Origin: Rutstroemia sp. NJR-2017a BVV2
Lineage: Eukaryota > Ascomycota > Leotiomycetes > Helotiales > Rutstroemiaceae
Length of the DNA: 64,000 bases
Direction of reading: 5' to 3'
Assembly: GCA_002946415.1 (NCBI GenBank)
Contig: NJPS01000051.1
Location: 1,042,001-1,106,000 of the forward strand
Each line of letters starts with the position of its first letter. Positions within the stretch are counted from its first letter, which is position 1. Of this stretch, positions 22,608 to 35,300 are shown in pieces. The position numbers and the translations under genes were made by a program. The notes beneath the pieces are model-generated. The model was not told the origin of the DNA, did not search any database, and was given only the letters and a program-made list of their open reading frames with translations.

Positions 22608-23709
22608 GTCTTTGAATGATTGTTGATAAGGAAAGGAAGTGAGGAAGTTGAAAGGCAGAAGTAGGTAGAGGAGAAGAGGAGAGGTGGTCCCTTTATTGGA
22701 AATCACTCGGCTACAGCCCCGCCAGATTTATCAGCCTACAGCTCCTTCAGAACCGCTAGTGATTAAGATAACAGCGTGTTCTTAGCATTGATGTACACTC
22801 GAAGTACGGAGGACAGCCCTGTACCGCCTTTCAAGCCCGAATGACCGCTGGGGCAAATTAGGTTGTGCAATCAGCCTGAATCAGATTATAAATCGATTGT
22901 TCAAGCAAAGTAAAAGGACAGCAATGCAACTTTCCCTGGTCGTTTCAATTGACTCGTATGATAGAATAATCCATTGTTCGCAGGTACCTTTACGATTTAC
23001 GAATTCCATCTTACAACCTGCGCGGTGGGCAAACGTTAGCTTGTCAGATGTCAGCACGTAACGCCTCCCACTCCTCCGCATCCTCTGCCCTTGAACAGCG
23101 ACAGACGGAAACGCTTCATTGGACAACCTTACCAGCCTTGCTCCCAGCTCCCGAACTTGCAATCTGTGCACCCCCTCATATCACGTGTATTTATCTAGAT
23201 TGCCCTAGTTGCAGGAAGTGGACACCGGCACGACTACTCCGTACTTCGTAGAAGTCGAGACAAGGTTTAGTGAAGATCCACCCGAGCCACCCATCCTCGA
23301 GCCATTCACCCCTCCTCGACCTCTTTCTCCCCAACTCTTACCGTAGTGATAATCATCCCGAGATTCTATGAATATGAACTTTAGAAATACAATGTCTTTC
23401 CAGAGGAGATGCGACGTGGATCACCTACCAAGTCATACATGAATAGACCGGATATGCGGCTGCTCATATGACAGACGAACTGGATTGTAGAAGACACCAG
23501 GAAACCATCCTTTCTCCATCAGATATGTAATCTCTATCTTCATAGCTTCATTCAATATTACAGTAGATACTTTAATGGTCCTCCAATTCCCATAGGGAGC
23601 TAGCAGTGCCGGTTCTACTTTCCTTTCTATCGCGGGAAGGTAACAACTTCTTTACTCTACTAGGGTTGGGTGTTCAAAGCTGGGCATTCGGACAACACAG
23701 TGTCAGTAT

Positions 23710-23773
23710 ATCAACATCAGCTCAGTTGGTGAGAGCCCCTTGCAGTCACGGTGCTAATCAAGCCGATGTTGAT
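23710..23773 (+). other. tRNA-like folded element (not a functional tRNA)
   Basis: A perfect 9-nt inverted repeat (ATCAACATC / GATGTTGAT) encloses a D-arm-like hairpin, GCTC-AGTTGGTGA-GAGC. The remaining 28 nt are too short for both anticodon and T arms, and no GGTTCRA B-box is present. It could be a degenerate tRNA relic or a chance fold. Confidence 0.3.
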
Positions 23774-23823
23774 CAGGTGAGCACCAGATTTAAGACCACA
23801 TAGGAACTAATAGGTGTTAATCG

Positions 23824-23857
23824 CGGGGGAGCCGTGGGGAATCGTGGGGGACCGTGG
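23824..23857 (+). other. G-quadruplex motif built of short tandem repeats
   Basis: Four G-runs of 5, 4, 5 and 3 bases are separated by AGCCGT, AATCGT and ACCGT. This fits the G3+N1-7 quadruplex rule and also reads as three copies of a 10-11-nt unit. Confidence 0.7.
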
Positions 23858-24743
23858 GTTTTTGTGCTGCTGGATGTGGTGACCGTGCAGTATACATGCC
23901 GACGGCACAGACTTCAACTTGGAAACATCGCGTGTCCTCACGAACCACCTCGTACGGTCAAATTATGATCCCTTTGTCGAACTCAATGACGAAGTCTTGC
24001 AAACACCATAACAATCTTGAGTTGGGAGTGCTCGTATCATCTCCCGGAGTCCCAAGAGCGCACATCGATGGTGTCCTGAAATTTTGAGCGACTGCAACAA
24101 AATAGCATAGGTCGTAGTTGGTGCGTCGACATTGTTCGATATTAAAGGGATGCCGTCTGGCCTCTGGCCAATTATGAGTTTGTACTGGTTGTCATTGATA
24201 GCTAACTCCCTTGGTCAACTCGCTGTACTGCAGCAAACCCTCAAGAATCCTTTCTTTTTCCAAGTCAAAACAGAAGGGACAAGACAATGCTACAGGATCC
24301 TATCTTTTGCATCGCTCGATAGATTCTCGTAGCTTGTTAGTGTGATAGTAACGTTGGGTATGGTGATCGAAGAACGTTGCAGGTATGGTCCAACCAACCA
24401 AGAAGTTCGGACAGGACTCGGGAAGTCAAACAGTCGAGCTCCTTCCCATTACTGCAACGAACTCATGTACTATCCAATTCCCAATTCCCACTTCACACTT
24501 TCTCTCTTGAACATCTGAGCCCCTCCCATTGAGCTATCTCCTCTTCGCCTCTTTCTTCTTTTTCCTTCCTACGGTAGATCTCCAAATTCCCTCATCTTTT
24601 GGTCGGCTTCAACCACTTTCTGCTATTTCATTAGATCCATGCAGTGGGATCTGTATATGATTTCGTCGCGGGATTGATCTCGTTTTGTGTTATCTTCAAG
24701 TTATTCATAGTCGTCTTTGGTTTTCACGCCAAATGTATTCGCA

Positions 24744-27700
24744 ATGGAGACTGTTCCATCAGGCAAGCAGTCAATCAACCGGGAGAGAGGGATCAGTGGT
24801 GGGAACAGTATCAATGCAGTTAACAGTCCAAATAGAACACACGGATATCCAATGCGTCCCAGAGCAAATACTGATAAAGTATCAACACGCAATGGCTCCT
24901 CCATCAGAGTTGTTCAAGACAACAATACACCACCAGCTTTGCCGAAGGGATTTGATAGTATGTTAAAAACTACAACAGAAACAGGAGACATTGGTCTTTT
25001 TTCAATCAAACCTTCCCGCTTGCCTCAAATCTCCAACACACCGCGACGCATTAATGCAGGTCTCAACAAAGACAATGGACCGCAGAAGTCACGTCGGGCC
25101 TTTCACCCTTATGGCGTACCGGTTGTTGATGACAGAAAAAGACTGCCATCATATATGAGAGATGGCTCCTCGGAGATCGTGTCAATGTATGACTCTGCGA
25201 GTCAAAAGTCGAGCAGTAGAGGTTTCGAAGACCAGGACTATCGCTCTTATTCCATGACACAAACATCATCTTATTCAGCCTATACACTTTCCAACCACAA
25301 GTCATACGCTAGTCTTCGAAGCCATGCTGATGGAAGTGCTCCTATACTTCAACGTCCAAGATCTCCATTCGCATATCCGACACGGTTGAGACGACCTGGC
25401 TTTCGACCTTCTTCACCAGCACTTACAGATGGTGGCGGAGTAGACTATAGTCGTCGCGCAGAAATTGATCGGATACCTTATGTTAGTTATATCCACTATG
25501 CTGGGCAAGATCTGCATTTAGCAACTTGTCAACCTTACTGACCATCAGCTCAGGGAGCGGGCCGGAATACTTCCTCACCTTCGTCCCTGTATGCTCATAA
25601 ACGCGTACCACCTCCCTTGTCATTACGTCCAGAGGGTAACAGATCAACTCCTTCGTTATTGAGTCAAACCTCACCGAAAACACGTACCCCAAGTCCAAAT
25701 CTGCGGCAAGCAAATGTAATAGGTGTTCAGGACTGGCAACGTCGAAATGGTCCAGCCTCAAGTAACACATCTCCTGCTCGAAGTACCCTTAGTCTGGCAT
25801 CGACTGCAAATTTAGGACCATCGGCCGTGTCTCAATCTGCCACAAACACACTAGGAAAGCCATCGCCTCTATATTATGACTACACAGAGGACTTCGACGT
25901 GGATAATGACTCCCAGACAAACCCGGAACCTCCACCACAGTTTCAGTTGCAAAGAACGATACACGAAGACCGCCCATTGAGTTCAGCCCTGTTACCGATA
26001 TCGAGAACTAGTGGCTATACTTCTGCAGCTAATGAAAACAGCAACCATCATCTTCGAACATCGTCCTCGAGCTCAACCATACTTCGACAGACGATGCGAA
26101 ATCAAGGCCCGAAAAGCAAAGATGGCCCATCAAATGGTACTGGACACTCTCGTCGATCATCGGGTGCTGTGGCTGAGTGCAATGAGAATACTTCAATACC
26201 TAAAGTCACTTCGCCGGACATTATTCCCAACAAAAATAAGTTTATCGATTTGTCGACTCTGGGCGCCAACGCTCTAGAGCTGAGCTCTCGAGTCTCAAAA
26301 GCTTTCGGGCTGACACCTTCACCATCATTCGAAATAGTCAATTCTGATGACCCCGTGGATGAAGCTCATGAGCCTATACTCAATGATCAAGCAGCTGGGG
26401 TGAATAAGATGGACTTGAATACGGCCGCTCAAGTATCAACCACATCCGGATTATCATTAAACTCCGTTAGAACTTCTGGAACTATGCCAGCGATTGTCAG
26501 TGACGATAAGAGTTCTATGGATAATAGGGTGAAGGAGGTGTTTGGTCCAACATCACGAGTAAAGATTGCCGATACAACAGTACCTGCACCGTCCTTCAAG
26601 CCGCATCCTGATGACGAGCTATCCACGATACCTATTTCAAACGAAGGTGAATCCAAGCACCATTCCAGATCGAGTTCCACTCAAGGCAACAGAGTGAGAT
26701 CCAGCGGGTTTTACTCGATAGGAACGGGTGTCAATGACTTGGCAGACTTACTCAGATCATTCGAAGATACTAGTAGGCCAGCAACTTCTGGAAACTTAAA
26801 CACTGGCTCACGAAGGACCCCCATGTTATCACCAACTTTACCAAGCGAATCCTTCTGCATGAGCACCCCTTCTTTGCGCAGTCCAACGCCCCCCTTCCTA
26901 TCCTTACAGAAGTCAGGGAATGACCCGAACCAAGCTTCTGGACCTAAAATAGGTGTAAGCAATGTGCCTCGATTCCATAACGATACCGGTGAAAGCATGA
27001 TTGGCTTGTCGAGCTATACATCTTCCAATGTTCCTACATTTGGTATCCAGGTTCCTAGCAAGATCATGCTTCGTTCTGAGTCTCCCATGTTGGCTCCAAA
27101 ACCTATCTCGCCCGCTAGACAACTAAAACTCAAGAACAGCGTCCCACAACTCATGAAAGCCTTACCGGCACTTCCTGATTTAACACGTCAAGGACTATCC
27201 GTGCCTGGCAAATTAAATATTGACGCGCCTTGCAATTTCTCGACACTGTTGCCCGAAGTCAAGTTTATGCCAATTTGCGAGTCAAGCAGCAATCCTCCGC
27301 TAGCACACTCAACTGACAACAGCGAACCAGCTAGAGAGAAGAAGATCCAAGGAATATCTTCAGCTGAACTGCGTTATAGCCAGGAAGATGATCTCGATGA
27401 AACGGAGCGAAGTAGTAATTTTCGCCCTTCTCCAATGAAATTGAAGCTCAGAGTGAGAAATTCTGCTAGCCGCACAAGTTTACCACAAGAATCTAGGAAC
27501 ATGAATCAGGAGACAAATTATCCATCGAACGAAGACAAACGACCAGATCCCACCCTACAACCAAACAATCAACGTCAGCCCAATGGTGATGCAAAAGCTC
27601 CGAAACTCAAGCTGAGATTTACTCGTGCCGTAGAATCGACTTCTCCTGGTACGGTCAAGGTCAATAAAGACTTCACAGATCAGAGGTCCGCCAATGCATT

Positions 27701-28316
27701 GAATATTCGGCATCCTAAGGACCTATTCACACCCTCTTCCGGATTTGACAATATTTTCAGACAAGTTAGTAAACATATTCATTCGCGAAAAGCCAGCGTG
27801 AATAGCGATCAACCTTTGGATGAGGCCGCATCAGGACTGACGCCAAGTCGGTCTTACCTAAACCAGCCCCCTAGTTTGGATCTTAACGCGCCTCTTGGTT
27901 CTCCAATATCTGCGAGTTTGCCAAGTCCAAGCGACACCCGAAGCTTCTTCTCGGATGATAGCTCTCATTGTCATGGTACACATAGCATACGAAAGAGAAT
28001 CTCCTATTTTCGAGCCCGTGTTGGGGTCCCATACGCAGCTCGAACCGGTTCGTATTCATGCGATGACATCGTCTGGAGGGACCAGCATGATGCCGTAGAT
28101 CAAGCACCTGGGGCATCTAGGTCTATCACTGACCTTGTTATTACAACAAGCTCTGAATCACCGGAGCAGCGTCGTTCAGAACATCGCCTACATGCACATC
28201 GTCTGCGGGCAAAGGTCTCCGAATGGTTTCGTGGAGCTCGAGCTGCCATCTCTGCAAGGGTCAAATCTAAAAGCTCGGCCAGCAGAGGTGAAGTGCAGAC
28301 CAGGACGAGTGCGTAG
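24744..28316 (+). CDS. Large Ser/Pro-rich fungal protein of unknown function
   Basis: I do not recognise a domain. Exons: 24744-25481 and 25554-28316 (1166 aa), joined by a 72-nt phase-0 intron (donor GTTAGT, acceptor CTCAG). The protein is mostly disordered: Ser, Pro, Thr and Asn rich, with many SP/TP and RxxS sites (for example RTPSPNLR, SRKASVNS), suggesting heavy phosphorylation. A few denser segments look conserved: RRAFHPYGVP near the N-terminus, KLKLRVRNSASR and KLKLRFTRAVES (a related pair), FDNIFRQVSKHIHSRKAS, and a basic helical tail (RAKVSEWFRGARAAISARVK). No signal peptide or membrane span is present. The codon usage is uniform over the whole frame, supporting a real gene. Confidence 0.82.
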
Positions 28317-29151
28317 TCAGGCAATTTTTGCACAGTGTCCAGCGGTGTTCTTTCATTTGGCTTGTGTTACTGATATTGAGCTTCTCATACAATTTCTCAA
28401 GAGTAGCTTTTTGTGCGAGAGTAGATAACTAGCATTACGTTTTAGCTGAGGGAGTAATATGTTTGTTTGTAGGGCTACAAGGCTGGAATGAAAGGGACTA
28501 GCTTGCTACACTTTGTACTAGAATGAACTTAATGATACTAGTAATCTATACCAAGTACGAACTACTCCTGGCTAGAACTGAATGTGTTAATATTTGCCAA
28601 GTCTGTCTAACCGGGTGTATGTTCAATATTAAGAAATAACCAACATGCGGTTTGCATATCAACGATCATATTCATCGTGAAGGAGTTTAATTTGCATCGA
28701 CGATGCTTAGCGAAATGAATAGTTCTCCTCATAGCATCTCCATCCTCGAATGCATATAACCATCACTTCCCGCATTCAGATGCCTTTTTCTGACACGACT
28801 TTATACATCATTCTCTTGCTGGAGGTAGTCATTCACTCAGTGGAAGCATTCATTGTCATTGTCCTTTGGAGAGGCAAGACCAACTATCTACTTCCTTGCT
28901 TGTTTGACACAACCTGAACGGCAAAGTTCTAGGGAACAAGTGGTGAGGATCTCTTCTTTTTCTCGTGATATGTTAGTTAACGAGAGCCACTGTGCTGATT
29001 CACAGGTTACGTGCAGGAACATTAATCAGTTCATTACTATACTACAATATACAAACAACCCCACGCTTCAGCCCCTTACAGCCCATCTCACCAACCCCCG
29101 GAAAAAGCCACCCATCCCCGGCTATCCTCCACCATCTACCACAACCCAACC
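28317..29151. other. Intergenic region between two plus-strand orphans
   Basis: 835 bp without a supported gene; it should contain the 3' UTR of the Ser-rich gene and the promoter of the next. A C-rich leader precedes the start at 29152. Confidence 0.45.
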
Positions 29152-29834
29152 ATGACCTTCACCCGCTTCCGCCCCCGCAACCCCAGCACCGACTCCACGG
29201 AACCCATCCTCTTCAGCGAAACCTACCACGACCCCCGCGCCAAAGCCGCCTCGGTCGCGCCCTCCGGCAACCACGTGCTCAGCGCCACCACCGAGACGGA
29301 GCTCACGCCCCTGCGCTCGTGCCAGCGAGTAACGCATACGAAAACCGAGTTTGGCACGTATAGGATGGTGTCGGTGTCGCCGCATAGCTCGCGATCGTCG
29401 TTTTGGAGGAGGTGGAGTGGGAAGTTGAGGGGGGACTCATTTGCTTCTTCTGAGCCGGAGTCTGACTCTGGGGGAAAGAAAGGGCTGCTGGCTTCGTTGA
29501 AACCGTTGTTTGGTTCGAAGAAGGCGGAGCAGGAGATTGGTGAGCATGATGTTATTGAAGGGATTAATGTCAGTAGCCAATTTTTCGAGGATACGGACGA
29601 GGATATCATAGACGGTGTCAGCGATGAGAATCGAGAGGCCATTGAGGATGTAAGTTTCCATGTCCATCAATGTTCTCTGCATGCTCGATAGCCAAGACTG
29701 ATTGCGTGTAGACCAAACGCGAATTCGAAGTTCAAGAAGCGCAATTCCCCAGCATGTCTGCTTTGTTCCCGCCACCACAACCGAAAACGACTGGCTTCTT
29801 CGGCGCTCTCAGAAGACTGCGCCGCCAAGAATAA
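29152..29834 (+). CDS. Conserved-type small fungal protein, unknown function (206 aa)
   Basis: No recognised domain. Exons: 29152-29649 and 29712-29834 around a 62-nt phase-0 intron (GTAAGT...GTGTAG). The N-terminal half is Ser/Thr/Arg-rich and codon-biased to GC; the middle has a short basic-aromatic patch ([13 protein letters not shown]) and a Gly/Leu/Phe/Lys segment ([15 protein letters not shown]). An acidic stretch ([23 protein letters not shown]) precedes the intron, and the tail is [13 protein letters not shown]. It is soluble and probably cytosolic or nuclear. The last 26 coding bases overlap, antisense, the last coding bases of MON1, so at least the 3' ends of the transcripts overlap. 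An alternative is that the second exon is misjudged, but phase and splice signals are good. Confidence 0.72.
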
Positions 29835-32018
29835 ACACACGCTCTTCTTCGCGCTTCACCCATTGGATGATTTTGTTGGCGCCTTGCGCAAGGCCCGCGC
29901 GTGAGGCGTTGGGTCCGGCGACGCAGTAAAATTCAAAATGCGGAGTTGTCCAGGCGAGAGCGATGCTGTCGCGGCCAACGCAGTGGAGAACTTTGAGGTG
30001 CGAGTGTTTCTTGTGGGTTGCGGCGTGGAGGCTGTGATACCAGTTCATCAATCTGAAAGAACAATTGTCAGCTCTGAGAACATAATGGAGGAATGGGTTG
30101 ATGTTTAATGATGAATCATGACTCATGCAAAAAAGTAAAATATAGTATAATAAGTAATAAGATAATGAAATAAGTGTTCTCACCTTCGACGGCTGACCAA
30201 GTTGTTGTAGTATGGCTCGAAAGAAGGCATCGTGAATTGAACGTTTGCCCGAGACTTGTATAGGAAATGTCGCAGGGTAGTTCCAGCTACAATGTCAGTC
30301 GTGGTAGGACGTCCCTTCCGCACAGCATTCTTGATGATATCCATACTTCCATTTTTCTCAAGCTGGCTCACAACATCATCACGCATTTGCTTTAATTCGA
30401 AGAAACTTTCCTTGTCAGCACTTATTAGGAGTACTGCGACCTGGTCTTCCCGACTGATCTTGCTACCAGATGTGGAGTCCTTTGGAGTGGTCTTGTCCTT
30501 GTCTTTGTCTTCCCGGCCGCCGAGGAAGCTCACATACATGTAGAGATAACCTCTATTGTTGAATCCTGGAAGGCACAAGGGGATCCAGTTTTCTCCACCT
30601 CCGGCTCGGACGCTTCCGGCTTCGAAGAGCATGTTGAAGATCAACTGAAGATCGCTCGGATGTAAAGAATGTCGTTTCGGTCGAATCACACTGACTAATC
30701 TACCACCGGCCACGATGAGCCCGTAGAGAAGCTTATCAGTTCGTGCCTTCAACAACGTATTGTTGATCACATGTCTTTGGGATTTGCGAATTTTCAGACA
30801 CTCTAATGCCGATAGCAAAGCAGATGGTGATCCTTTGGTGAAAGTGTCTGCTAGCGAAGATAACAGAGACTCGGTGCCTTCTAGTGGTCTTCGCAGATCT
30901 GTATTGGGACGATTCGAGAATAAATGTGTGAGGGATGGTAAAGTTAGAGTCGACAAAATCTGCATGTAAAGCGCTTCTAGTTGAGCTTTCAGCTGAGCAT
31001 CGCTCTCGCCGAGTTTGCTGATCGCCACGAAATACAATGGGCCTTCAGTCGAAACAACGAATCTTGTGTTGCCAGCTGTGAAGCCTGTCAAGGGGTCCTT
31101 GTTGTTTTCGTAAAATGATATGATGGTTTGGATGATTCCAATGTACCCATTGATAAGATTTTGATCTCCATGTCGACTGTATATAGGTTTCCCTGCGGAG
31201 GAGAGTATCAAATAATGCTTGAGTTTTGACTTCCACAGGCCCAGTAACTCCTCTTCGTTCCCCCCTTTGCTATCAACCTCTCCTATCTCGTCGAATTCAT
31301 GCTCGAAGTTAACTAAAGATCCATCGTCAATTTCGAGCGTCTCGTCAAATGGTTCTCTCCGATCTGCTTGCGAGTTTAACATCATCCATGCGGGACTTTG
31401 CGCATTGAGATTATCATTAAGTAGACTAGCAAGGTCGCCGTTTGCCTTTAGGGTGGGCGCATTGCTCATAACACTCGCAGCGTCATCAGCTTCGCTTCCT
31501 GCACGGCTGACCTCGCGACTGACCTCGCGACTGACTCTCCTGCTCCTGTTTGGTGATGCGGTAAATTGCGCTGATATTGCGTCTGAGACTGCTCGATTTG
31601 TTGGAGTAGAGAAAGTGCCTCTCGAGCCATCGGGGAACGATAAGGTCTGTATGTCAACTGAGGATAACGCGGTAGTAGGCTTCGATTGCAGCGCCGGTCG
31701 TCTCCGAGATAAGGGGGACGATCCTGGTGATTTTGGCTTATCCGTCGTTTTGAAGAGCGACGGTCGTGGAGGTAATGGTGGCCGTCGCTCTTTCGCATCA
31801 TCCTGGTCTACGGCATTATCTTCGATGGCAGCGGAGTCTGCAGCATTTGTGGGGCTCCCGCGAGCTGTATCGTTTAGGTCCTTCGAAGGCTCGGGGCTCT
31901 CGTTATGGGTCATCGGATTCGTGGCAGCATCTTCGGCCGCTGCTGCAGCAAACGGCGTCTTCCCAGCATGTGCTTGCTCTCCATTGGAAGATGCTCTCTG
32001 GTCGGGAGAAGCTCCCAT
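29809..32018 (-). CDS. MON1: Vacuolar fusion protein MON1
   Basis: Subunit of the Mon1-Ccz1 GEF that activates Rab7/Ypt7 on late endosomes, autophagosomes and vacuoles. Exons: 32018-30184 and 30052-29809 (692 aa), 131-nt intron (GTGAGA...TTTCAG). The N-terminal ~250 residues are disordered and Ser/Pro/Ala-rich. The first longin-like domain begins at [19 protein letters not shown], a signature of MON1. The rest covers the three-longin core, including [15 protein letters not shown] strands, GYLYMYVSF and [15 protein letters not shown] segments. The C-terminus ([20 protein letters not shown] ... [15 protein letters not shown]) is diagnostic and needs the second exon. A 5' UTR intron is likely. 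It is divergent from DOP1 over 343 bp. Confidence 0.94.
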
Positions 32019-32361
32019 GAGGTCCCAATGGGAGGTGGAAACCTAGACTAATGACAGATAAGCGTTAGAAAGAAACCAAGAATAATAATAATTAACCCGG
32101 AATTTTGAAGTAACTCACCTGTCTATGTACAGGTTTAAATGAGTCCTGTAGGCTGTGGGTACAAAAGAATGTCTTAAAGCTATGTGTTTGGGCGCGCAGG
32201 GCTGGAGACAAGCTAGCGAACATTCTGTCAGCCTTGGGAATTCGAACTTCGCTGATCAAAGAAGCCACGCGTACGAATAAATTCATGAATTACATGCCAA
32301 CAACAAAACCGAAAGATGCAAATCACCTTCGCTAATACTTCTGTGAAGTGCCGCAAAAATT
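32019..32361. promoter_or_regulatory. Divergent MON1/DOP1 promoter with a MON1 leader intron
   Basis: 343 bp between opposite start codons. On the minus strand, 32118-32048 has GTGAGT, CTAAC and TAG in the right order and is a probable 71-nt 5' UTR intron of MON1. An ATG-initiated frame further upstream (from 32286) could act as a short upstream ORF. Two trafficking genes share this region. Confidence 0.5.
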
Positions 32362-35300
32362 ATGGCCCTTGAGCCCAGGTCTGGGCGTCAGTCGGTGTCC
32401 CCAGCAAGCTCAGGAAGAGCATCTCCAGTCTCGAGGAAATGGAGGAATCAGTTAGGCGGAGGTAGAGAGTGCTTCGTATGGTCCCTCGTTGGTATGGCAG
32501 AGCTGATTTGAGTTCTCAGATGAAGCTCCAAACAAAGACAAAACGTTTCGCAGATATGCTTCTGGTGTCGATCGTTCCCTCTCGCTGTTTGACACAGCTT
32601 TGCAGGAATGGGCGGATTATATTTCTTTTCTGGGGCGTTTGCTAAAGGTCTGCGGCTCCAAGAATGTATACAGAAGAAGATACTGAGACATTGCCAATAG
32701 TCATTACAAGCACATCCTGCCAATGTCGCTACTATTCCATCGAAGGTGATTGTCGCAAAACGTCTCGCACAGTGCTTAAATCCATCACTACCGTCCGGTG
32801 TCCACCAGAAAGCACTTGAGGTTTATGGTTATATATTCTCAATGATAGGAAAGGATGGCCTGTCTCAAGATTTGCCCTTGTATCTACCGGGCTTGTCAAC
32901 CACTCTGTCTTTTGCGTCCCTCTCGGTGAGGGGTCCATTCCTTGAACTACTCGAAAAGCATCTTCTCAGAGTCGATGGCCGGTGTCTGCGACCCGCATTG
33001 AAGGCAATAATATTGGCATTGTTACCCGGTCTTGAAGAAGAGACTAGTGAGGAATTCGAGCGCACATTGACACTCTTAGACGGCTTCAAGGACGTAGTTA
33101 GGCCAGGAGGGACTGAAGACCTTGGGCAAAATCACAGTAGTGGTGATGAATATTTCTGGCAATGCTTTTTTCTAGCTGCAATAACAAGCAATGGGCGACG
33201 TCTGGGAGCTCTGGCCTACCTCAATCGCAATCTCCCCAAGCTTGGGAATGCGTATTCTCTGGAACAAGGAAGCTCGGCCAACGGATCGCACAAAGACGAG
33301 ACAACTATAAACCAGACCCAGCTAACCGAAATTGTAACCTCACCGGAGCCAGGCTTATTGCTTCGTTGTTTCGCTGCCGGTTTAGCTGACGAGCAATTGT
33401 TGATTCAACGTGGATTCTTAGATCTTTTGGTCACCCATTTACCACTGCATTCGAACGTCCTACAAAAACGGGTAAAGCCGGAAGACCTTGAGCTCCTTAT
33501 CACCGCTACTGTAGGTGTAGTTACACGCCGAGATATGAGCCTCAATAGACGTCTTTGGACATGGTTGCTAGGTCCCGAGCCTGTCGGCCATGATCATGAT
33601 GGCGGTCCAGAGTCCCCAACCTCGGTATCTGGTGATCATTTTGGAGCGCAAGCTGCTTCAAGAACCCGGTACTTCGAAAACTATGGTCTGCAACCACTAA
33701 CGCGAGCTCTTTTGAAAATCATACGGCAAGAATCTATAAATCCACTCGAAAAGGCTCGCCCCTTTAGGATATGTCTTTCCTTGATGGATCGATGGGAGAT
33801 TGGTGGGCTTGTTGTTCCGGATATCTTCTTACCCGTCGTGGACAGTGTGCGGCTTTACGAGAGCAAAGCCTCAAACAAGGCAGACTTCCTAGAGGTTCTC
33901 CGGAGTGCGAGTGTATTCTTCGATGGTGTTGAGAGCGGTCTTATATGGGGTGAGATAGTCGGTTTGATAACACAAGCACTTGGTGATGAAAAGTTGCCCG
34001 TTGAAGAGCAGATCGACAAACTATATCTTGTCACATTTATCATAAATCACTTCAATGTGCGAGAAGAAGAAATGCTACTGATACATGCACCAATGGCCCT
34101 TCTGGCTATACTCAGTATACTGGAGAATACGAAAGAAAGGATGCAAAGGTCTAACAGCACCCCTGCCACAGACAAAGTTGAGAAATTAGCATTAGATCTT
34201 GCTATGGAGTTGGTTGAGCTCATTCCAGAACGGGCATTTCAAGTTCGGCCTCCAACTAGTCAATCAATGGCCAAATATGACGAGATTGAAGTACACACTC
34301 CCTCGAATGCAGAAATATTGCGAGCCTTGAATACGTTCTATGTTCAGGAGCAAGGAAATCTGGATGCCTATACTCCACCATACTCAACTCGCGACGTAAA
34401 TGAATTACTCCTTCGCGAATCCGGCAATATTGCTCGTCAGAGTCTGTCAAGTTCCGTCTCAAGTGCTGATGTTGGCATCAAGAACAAACTCCTTGTTACA
34501 CTTCTATCCAAGGCACCAAAGGTTGGAAGCATTGATGCTCCAGGACTACTACAGTCCATGCAAAGTAAACTGAGCATGTCGTCCCAACTACCGTTCCTCG
34601 CTTTCACTACCATAATATCTCTTTCCACCAGCCTGTATTCGAATCATTACATTTCAATGCCGGAACTGTCCAGTCTGGTGGATCCGCTCGTTCGGTTGGC
34701 CTGGTCATACCTCTCAGCTTCTCATCCCAAATACCACGTGGAAACTGTACGATGTCTTTGGCAACTGCAGACGACGCTCTCTCTCAAGAACCATGACATT
34801 GAAGCATCTATCTGCAACTTGATGATTGAGCATGATCTAAGTGGAACGTATGCTTCACGAGATGCAGATGCTGGTAGAAGCTTTAGTGTTTTGTGGACGC
34901 ACACTTTACAAGATAATGGCCATCTCGATCGCCGCGGCTCTAACAATGAGACTAAGAACGCCCCGAGACTATCTGGGGTTGGTAATTATGAAGTTATGCT
35001 TTCTAAACCCCTTTTCTTATTACTTGATGCCCTACTTGATGAACGAACTCAACTTTTCATGACTGTACGAATCTGGCTGCAGAGCCTCGTTGGTATCGAA
35101 AAGTACGTTCGAATTGCATTGATTGTGAAGCGCTTGCTGACCAGTATTCAGATTGTTCCATCTGTTCGTAGCAAAATTTGCCTCCTACGAGTTTCTTCAA
35201 TCGAAATTTGAGGATGCCTCAACTTCAGCGCTTCACAACCTTCGTGTATATCGCGATGAAGATGACTTAGATCAGTGCTTGTACTATCTCCAGACACTCT

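Larger units (their letters stand above)
22608..24743. other. 2.1-kb gene-free region between PDI and the Ser-rich orphan
   Basis: No protein gene is supported on either strand. It contains a tRNA-like inverted-repeat structure (23710-23773) and a four-run G-tract (23824-23857), listed separately. A pyrimidine-rich leader typical of fungal promoters occupies roughly 24480-24600, just before the next gene. Confidence 0.55.
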
